Source: DATHSY01 sp046729855 (lineage in GTDB: Bacteria > Actinomycetota > UBA4738 > HRBIN12). From it: a stretch of 37,157 bases of DNA. The DNA lies in the NCBI GenBank assembly GCA_046729855.1, contig JBKPHM010000044.1:1-37157 (forward strand), in the 5' to 3' direction. A program made the position numbers and the translations under genes. Numbering within the stretch: position 1 is the first letter of the stretch; each line of letters starts with the position of its first letter. This document shows, one piece after another, positions 32,005 through 37,157 of this stretch. The notes beneath the pieces are model-generated. The model worked only from the letters and a program-made list of their open reading frames with translations. It had not been told where the DNA came from and made no database searches.

Positions 32005-33201
32005 TCAGAGCGAACGGAGGGGGCGGCGCCAGATGCCGGGGACCTCGCCCATCTCCACGCGCGCCGCTCGGAGCCAGGCGCCGAGATCCTCGATCTCGGC
32101 CGCGATCGCCGGACCCGCCTGCGCCGGAGCGTCCGGCTCCGCCCACACCGCCCGAACGCGGAGCACGCCGTCCGACCGATCGAACGTCGGATCGAGGCGC
32201 CCGACGAGGCGGTCCTCGGCCAGGATCGGCAGCACGTAGTAGCCGAACTCCCGCTTCGCCGGCGGGACGTAGATCTCGAGCTTGTACCTGAATCCCCACA
32301 GCTTCTCCGTACGCGCCCGGTCGTGGATCAGCTTGTCGAACGGCGACAGGAGCGCCGTCCGCGGACGGAATCGCTTCGATAGGACATCGGCGTGCGCGTA
32401 CCAGTCCCCGCGCACGCCCTCGATGCGTGCGGGAACCACGACGTCGTCCCGCACGAGCTCGGCGAGCGCGCGTTCCCACCCGACCGGGCGGCTCTGGCTC
32501 CCGTGCAAGAACCCGAACCTGGAGATCTGTTCGACGCCGGCCGCTCGGAGCTGCCGGTCGAGCACCTCTCGCGCGATCGCCCGCGCCGGTCGCCGCGGTT
32601 CCGCAACCGGCACCCGACGTTCGGCCAGATCCCAGATCCGCTCCTGGCCGTCCCGGCCGACGATCATCACCTCGCCGCGCCGCCAGAGCGCTTCGAGCAT
32701 CATCGCGGTGTCGTTGTTCGCGTCGTTCCACCCACCGGTCTGCCAGCCCTCGGCGACGCGGTTTTCGATGTCCCGGGTCCGAAGTGGTCCATCCCGTCGC
32801 AGCCGCGTAAGCACGTGGCGGCGGAATGCCTTGTTCGCCTCGAGCCACCGCCCGACGTACCGCGCGCGTCCACCGTCGGCCTTCGCGAACATCCGCATCG
32901 CCTCGCGGTGTAGGCCGTAGTCCGCCGTCGGAACGATGTACGCGCGGTACTCGAACAGCGCCTTGTCGCGCCACAACAGCTTCTCGAGCTGCGCCGGACG
33001 GTACCGCCGGCCGAGCCGGCTCCACAGCACGAGGTGCTCGGTCCGCGCCACGCTGCTTGTCGGGTCCAGCTGGACCGCGAACAGGTCACGAACGACGTCC
33101 TCGATCGTCCGCGGGCGCGGCAGCGACAGGCGCTGGCCGACCACGGCCAGCCGCCGCGCCCGCTCGACGGACAGCTCGAGCGTCGTTCGCGCCGCGCTCA
33201 T
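32005..33201 (-). CDS. AlkZ/YcaQ-type winged-helix DNA glycosylase
   Basis: The 398-aa HTH_42 protein matches the crosslink-repair glycosylase family (AlkZ, YcaQ). It has FAVQLDPTSSVAR near residue 45, containing the catalytic QxD-type motif (Q44, D46), plus SRLGRRYRP, FEYRAYIVP and the C-terminal LSPFDKLIHDR and GRLDPTFDR segments. Members excise alkylated or interstrand-crosslinked bases. The ATG overlaps the stop of an aminotransferase gene (ATGA), an odd partner that could mean the pathway makes a DNA-reactive product. The open frame to 34134 over that gene is an artefact. Confidence 0.87.
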   Translation of the reverse strand: MSAARTTLELSVERARRLAVVGQRLSLPRPRTIEDVVRDLFAVQLDPTSSVARTEHLVLWSRLGRRYRPAQLEKLLWRDKALFEYRAYIVPTADYGLHREAMRMFAKADGGRARYVGRWLEANKAFRRHVLTRLRRDGPLRTRDIENRVAEGWQTGGWNDANNDTAMMLEALWRRGEVMIVGRDGQERIWDLAERRVPVAEPRRPARAIAREVLDRQLRAAGVEQISRFGFLHGSQSRPVGWERALAELVRDDVVVPARIEGVRGDWYAHADVLSKRFRPRTALLSPFDKLIHDRARTEKLWGFRYKLEIYVPPAKREFGYYVLPILAEDRLVGRLDPTFDRSDGVLRVRAVWAEPDAPAQAGPAIAAEIEDLGAWLRAARVEMGEVPGIWRRPLRSL

Positions 33202-34577
33202 GAGGCGATCGCGGAGGCGAGCTCCTCGAAGTTGTCGACATACCGCTGGACGTCCTCGTCGCTGTGGACGATCGAGCTGCTCCAGCTCTCCCACTTCGAG
33301 CCGGGCGACTTGAAGACGCCGCGGTTGAGCTGCCACAGCCACGCGAGCTGCGGCACGCGGTCGTCGATCTCCCACAGATCGCGGTACTCGTGGATCGGCG
33401 TGGCACGCCAGTCGATCGAGCCCTTCGCGCCGAGGAGCTTGATCGAGGCAGGAAGCCGGTACTTGTCGATCACGGTCTGGCAGCGTTCGAAGATCGCGTT
33501 GATCTCGTCGAACCGCCTGTAGACGTCCTTCGTCAGGACCTCCGTCAGGTTCACCTTCATCGCGGCCATCGTGAGCGGGTTGCCGTTGAATGTGCCGACC
33601 TGCTCCAGCTCGTCGCGGACGATCATCCCCATCGTCTCCTCGGTGCCGCCGATCGCGCCGCAGGGCAGCCCGCCGCCGATCGCCTTGGCGAGGCACACGA
33701 GGTCGGGCACGACACCGAAGGCCTCGACGGCGCCACCCCAGGCCAGGGTGCAGCCGGTCTTGACCTCGTCGAACGCGAGCAGCGCGTCGTTCGCACGGCA
33801 GATGTCCTTCACCTGCTGGAGATAGCCGGGATCCGGCAGCACGAGCCCGCAGTTGGTCATCGCGGGCTCGATCATCATCCCGGCGAGCTCGCCCGGGTGC
33901 TCGTCGAACGCGTGGCGGACGGCGTCGGCGTCGTTGAATGGCACGTTCACGACCTGCTCGGCGATTCCCTCGGGCATGCCGAGCGTCTGCGGGACCGATA
34001 CGGGGTGATCCCGCGGACCCGCCTTCTCTTTCGTCGGGAACACGCTCACCATCAGCGAGTCGTGGTGGCCGTGGTAGGTGCCCTCGACTTTCAGCAGCTT
34101 CGTCCGGCCGGTCGCCGCTCGCATGATCCGGCATGCATCCAGCGTCGCCTCGGTCCCGCTGTTGCCGAACCGCCAGAGCGGCAACCGGAAGCGTCCCGCG
34201 AGATTCTCGGCGCAGACGAGCGCGTCCTCGGTCGGCTGGGCGAAATGCGTCCCGAGCTCAACGCGCTTCTGCACCGCCTCCACGACCTTGGGGTGCGCGT
34301 GGCCCATCACCATCACGCCGTAGCCGTTGTGGTAGTCGACGTACTCGTTGCCGTCGATATCCCAGACCTTCGACCCCTTCCCGTGGCTCACGTAGATGGG
34401 GTGCGGCGGCCACGACTGCCAGCTCGACGACACGCCGCCGGGCAGGTGCTCCTTCGCGAGCTGCCTGTACTCGAGCGAACGACGGTGCTTGGCATCCAGC
34501 GCCACCGTCTCCGTCGCGGTGAGCTCCTCGACGAGATCCGGGTCGATCTCGACGCGGTCGTTCTGCTTCGCGGGCAT
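33198..34577 (-). CDS. Class III aminotransferase, glutamate-1-semialdehyde aminomutase-like (copy 1)
   Basis: The 459-aa PLP enzyme resembles HemL. It has LAKEHLPGGVSSSWQ, VWDIDGNEYVDYHNGYG, FGNSGTEAT, VEGTYHGHHDSLM, FDEVKTG, the Schiff-base Lys in LAKAIGGGLPCGAIGG, and GTFNGNPLTMAA. No other heme gene is present and three copies occur, so heme synthesis is unlikely; annotation as an aminotransferase of unknown substrate is safer. ATG 34577 has GGAGGTGGAG upstream. It lies 19 nt after copy 2 and overlaps the glycosylase gene at its stop. Copies 1 and 3 are closer to each other than to copy 2. Confidence 0.88.
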   Translation of the reverse strand: MPAKQNDRVEIDPDLVEELTATETVALDAKHRRSLEYRQLAKEHLPGGVSSSWQSWPPHPIYVSHGKGSKVWDIDGNEYVDYHNGYGVMVMGHAHPKVVEAVQKRVELGTHFAQPTEDALVCAENLAGRFRLPLWRFGNSGTEATLDACRIMRAATGRTKLLKVEGTYHGHHDSLMVSVFPTKEKAGPRDHPVSVPQTLGMPEGIAEQVVNVPFNDADAVRHAFDEHPGELAGMMIEPAMTNCGLVLPDPGYLQQVKDICRANDALLAFDEVKTGCTLAWGGAVEAFGVVPDLVCLAKAIGGGLPCGAIGGTEETMGMIVRDELEQVGTFNGNPLTMAAMKVNLTEVLTKDVYRRFDEINAIFERCQTVIDKYRLPASIKLLGAKGSIDWRATPIHEYRDLWEIDDRVPQLAWLWQLNRGVFKSPGSKWESWSSSIVHSDEDVQRYVDNFEELASAIAS

Positions 34578-34596
34578 CTCTCCACCTCCCCCCGTG

Positions 34597-35961
34597 TCAT
34601 GCGGCGAGCGCCGCGACGAACCCCTCGAAGTTCTCGACGTACCGGCGGACGTCGTGCTCGCCGTGTTGGACCGAGATCGTCCAGGGGTCGCTCCCGGGCT
34701 CGAAGACGCCACGGTTCACCTGGTACAGCCACCGCAGGTGGATCAGGCGGTCGCTCTGCTCGACGTACTCGCGGAAGTTCCCCACGGGCCGCGGAAGGAA
34801 CTGGAGCCCTCCGCGCGCCCGGATCATGTTGACGTGCCACGGGAGGCCGTGGCGTTCGATCGCCCGTTCCAGCCCTCCCACGAGCACGCGCGAGAGCCGA
34901 TCGAAGTGGTCGTAGGCGTCGCGCGTCAAGACCTCGGTGAGCGTGGCGCGGGCCGCCGCCATCGACATCGGGTTGCCATTGAACGTTCCCTCGTGCTCCA
35001 TCGTGCCCTCGACGACCACGGCCATCGCCTGCTCGGTCCCGCCGACCGCGCCGACCGGGACGCCTCCACCGATCGCCTTGGCGAGCGTCACGATATCGGG
35101 CTTCACGCCGGACCATTCGACGGCGCCGCCGTAGGCGATCGTCGCACCCGTCTTGACCTCGTCGAAGATCAGCATCGCGCCGTGCTTCGCGGTGATCTCG
35201 CGCAGCCGTGCGAGGTACCCCGGCTCCGGCAGGACCGCGCTGATGTTCAGCATCACCGGCTCGAGGATCATCGCGGCGATCCGGCCGCCGTCCTCCGCGA
35301 AGACGCCCTCGGCGGCCCGCACGTCGTTGAACGGCACGATCCGCAGCAACTCGCCGAACGTCTGCGGGATGCCGGCCGTGTGCGGTTGCGGCACCCACCG
35401 GTCACGCGCGTCGGGGTCCTCGAGATCGGGCCAGTACGAGAAGTCGAGCGAATCGGGGCTCCCGTGGTACCCACCCTCGGTGCGCACGATCAGGTCGCGG
35501 CCGGTGGCAGCGCGCGCGATCCGCACCGCGTCAGAGGTCGCCTCCGAGCCGGAGTTCACGAAACGCCACAGCGGCAGCCCGAACCGATCCTGGAGGGCCT
35601 CCGCGACGACGACCGTGTCCTCGACCGGGAGCGCAAAGTGGGTCCCGAGCCCGATCCGGGACCGGACCGCCTCGACGACCTTGGGGTGCGCGTGGCCGAC
35701 CGCCATCGCGCCGTAGCCGAGGTGCATGTCAATGCGCTCGTTGCCGTCGACGTCCCACACGCGCGACCCCAACCCGCGGTCGCCATACAGCGGGTGCGGG
35801 GTCAGGCTGTGCCACGAGCACGACACCCCGCCGGCGAGCGACTGGCTGGCGCGTTTGAGCAGCTCTGCCGAGCGCGGGTTTTGTTCGACGAAGGCGGCTT
35901 CCTCGGCGCGGATCAGCTCCTCGGCCCGTGCGGGGTCGATCGCCGTCGCCTGGTCGGTCAT
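34597..35961 (-). CDS. Class III aminotransferase, GSA-aminomutase-like (copy 2, divergent)
   Basis: The 454-aa protein keeps the fold motifs (SLAGGVSCSWHS, VWDVDGNERIDMHLGYGAMAVGHAHPK, FDEVKTGATIAYGG) and the Schiff-base Lys in LAKAIGGGVPVGAVGG. It differs at sites conserved in copies 1 and 3: NSGSEAT for NSGTEAT, YHGSPDSLDFS for YHGHHDSLM, and EPVMLNISAVLP for the EPAM-x-NCG form. The changed residues lie in the PLP/substrate pocket of GSA aminomutase, so a different substrate is likely. ATG 35961 has GGAGG seven bases upstream. Confidence 0.87.
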   Translation of the reverse strand: MTDQATAIDPARAEELIRAEEAAFVEQNPRSAELLKRASQSLAGGVSCSWHSLTPHPLYGDRGLGSRVWDVDGNERIDMHLGYGAMAVGHAHPKVVEAVRSRIGLGTHFALPVEDTVVVAEALQDRFGLPLWRFVNSGSEATSDAVRIARAATGRDLIVRTEGGYHGSPDSLDFSYWPDLEDPDARDRWVPQPHTAGIPQTFGELLRIVPFNDVRAAEGVFAEDGGRIAAMILEPVMLNISAVLPEPGYLARLREITAKHGAMLIFDEVKTGATIAYGGAVEWSGVKPDIVTLAKAIGGGVPVGAVGGTEQAMAVVVEGTMEHEGTFNGNPMSMAAARATLTEVLTRDAYDHFDRLSRVLVGGLERAIERHGLPWHVNMIRARGGLQFLPRPVGNFREYVEQSDRLIHLRWLYQVNRGVFEPGSDPWTISVQHGEHDVRRYVENFEGFVAALAA

Positions 35962-36029
35962 CGGTCTGCCTCCGGTCGCGGGAACCGCCCGAGCATATGC
36001 CGCCCGGTGCCGGCACGCGGTCCCGCTCG

Positions 36030-37157
36030 TCAGCCAGAGATCGCCGCGGCGAACTCCTCGAAGTTCGCGACGTAGCGGTGCGCGTCGTCCGTCGAGTGCG
36101 CGACGGAGGTCGTCCAGGTCTCCTGCTTCGACCACGGCGACTTGAACACGCCGCGGTTTTGGTGGAAGAGCCACGCGAGGTAGGTGATCCGCTCGTCGAT
36201 CCCGATCGTGTCGCGGTACTCGCGGACCGGCGTCGCGCTGTAGATCACCGAGCCCTTCGCGCCGGCGCCCGTAACGTACGCGGGCAGCCGGCGCTTCTCG
36301 ATCGCGGACGTGCACCCCTCGGCCAAAACGCGGTGGATCTCATCGAAGTGGTCGTACGCGTCCTTCGTCAGAACCTCGGTCAGCGCGGCGCGCGAGGCAG
36401 CCATCGTGAGCGGGTTGCCGTTGAACGTCCCGGCCATGTCCATCTCGCCGTCGATGACCGGACCGAACAGCTCCTCCGTCGCGCCGATCGCGCCGCACGG
36501 CAGGCCGCCGCCGATCGCCTTGGCGAGCGTCACGATGTCGGGCGTCACGCCGAACAGCTCGACGGCGCCGCCGTACGCGACCGTCGCGCCGGTCTTGACC
36601 TCGTCGAACGCGAGGAACGCGTTGTGGCGGTGCAGGAGGTTCCTCAGCCCTTGGAGGTAGCCGTCCTCGGGGAAGATCACGCCGCAGTTCATCATCGCCG
36701 GCTCGACGATCATGCCGGCGACCCGGCCCTCGTTCTCGGCGAGCGCCCGCTCGACGAGCCCCAGGTCGTTGAACGGGACGACCCGGACCAGCTCGGCGAA
36801 CGCATCCGGGATGCCGGGCGCCTGCGGCAGCGTCACCGGGTGCTCGCGCGGCCCGATCTCGGCCGGGTCCGGCACGACCGAGAACATCAGCGAGTCGTGG
36901 TGGCCGTGGTAGCTCGCCTCCACCTTGAGGATCAGGTCGCGGCCGGTGACGGCCCGCATCAGCCGCACCGCCTCGAGCGTCGCTTCGGTCCCGGAGTTGC
37001 AGAAGCGCCAGAGCGGCAGCCCGAACCGGTCGACGAGGTTCTCGCCGATGGCGTCGAGGTCCCTGGTCGGCTGCGCGAAGTGCGTCCCGCGGCGGGCCTG
37101 TCGCTCGATCGCCTCGACGATCCTCGGATGCGCATGGCCGACGACCATCGCGCCGTA
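36030..37157 (-). CDS. Class III aminotransferase, GSA-aminomutase-like (copy 3, 5' end outside window)
   Basis: The last about 375 residues are present. The frame runs through the window edge as YGAMVVGHAHP, matching the same point in copy 2, so about 80 N-terminal residues are missing from the window. It has FCNSGTEAT, VEASYHGHHDSLM, FDEVKTGATVAYGG, LAKAIGGGLPCGAIGA (Schiff-base Lys) and GTFNGNPLTMAA. It is very like copy 1 through the C-terminus (NRGVFKSP, then SK). It ends 68 nt before copy 2 and is probably the first of the tandem three. Confidence 0.88.
   Translation of the reverse strand, partial: YGAMVVGHAHPRIVEAIERQARRGTHFAQPTRDLDAIGENLVDRFGLPLWRFCNSGTEATLEAVRLMRAVTGRDLILKVEASYHGHHDSLMFSVVPDPAEIGPREHPVTLPQAPGIPDAFAELVRVVPFNDLGLVERALAENEGRVAGMIVEPAMMNCGVIFPEDGYLQGLRNLLHRHNAFLAFDEVKTGATVAYGGAVELFGVTPDIVTLAKAIGGGLPCGAIGATEELFGPVIDGEMDMAGTFNGNPLTMAASRAALTEVLTKDAYDHFDEIHRVLAEGCTSAIEKRRLPAYVTGAGAKGSVIYSATPVREYRDTIGIDERITYLAWLFHQNRGVFKSPWSKQETWTTSVAHSTDDAHRYVANFEEFAAAISG

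Noticed and set aside
33198..37157. hemL as gene name for the three aminotransferases
   Set aside because: There are three tandem copies and no tetrapyrrole genes. A heme role is not supported despite the family resemblance.

Overview
The window is GC-rich and densely coded. It has many GTG starts, many 4-nt ATGA/GTGA stop-start overlaps, and families typical of Actinomycetota: a DUF4118-GAF-SpoIIE phosphatase with a STAS partner, CopC-CopD fusions, and lipoproteins with classical lipoboxes. An uncultured, non-streptomycete actinobacterium is the best reading. There is no rRNA gene for placement, so this is inference. I saw no tRNA, rRNA, CRISPR array or phage genes.

Layout. 1-135: end of a probable insertion sequence, with the first ten codons of an IS256-like transposase reading off the left edge and a 3 x 13 bp tandem repeat. 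256-3102 (+): a SAM methyltransferase, an exported peptidoglycan amidase, and an unusual nucleotidyltransferase-methyltransferase fusion. 3305-4207 (-): an esterase interrupted by an in-frame TAG just before its conserved C-terminus. 4230-7345 (-): a zinc-uptake operon znuA-znuC-znuB-zur, with coupled genes and a Fur-type operator candidate upstream. 7469-14373 (-): eight genes for exported or membrane proteins, nearly all joined by overlaps of 1-4 nt. They are built around a CopC-CopD copper protein and include two paralogous His/Met-motif proteins, a CPBP membrane protease, an orphan solute-binding lipoprotein and a ZU5-like protein. 14454-18190: a large SpoIIE phosphatase divergent from a STAS anti-sigma antagonist. 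18228-22707: gltX translationally coupled to a fumarylacetoacetase-family gene, an acetoacetate-decarboxylase-family gene, a second FAH gene, and a GNAT gene that seems to have lost its stop.

22802-37157 looks like a nitrogen-compound catabolic region. It holds a glutamine-synthetase-like ligase lacking the usual active-site flap Glu, a saccharopine-dehydrogenase-like enzyme, a cytochrome P450, a MarR regulator, a dimethylglycine/sarcosine dehydrogenase, a betaine-homocysteine methyltransferase homologue, a His-rich PadR regulator with a palindromic operator, an AlkZ/YcaQ-type DNA glycosylase, and three tandem class III aminotransferases of the glutamate-1-semialdehyde type. BHMT plus DMGDH predict glycine betaine to dimethylglycine to sarcosine, feeding methionine and one-carbon pools. 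The ligase, SDH-like enzyme, P450 and triple aminotransferases have no assigned substrate. Together with a shared palindrome upstream of the ligase and the P450, they are the strongest candidate here for an undescribed pathway. The copper/exported-protein cluster is the second.
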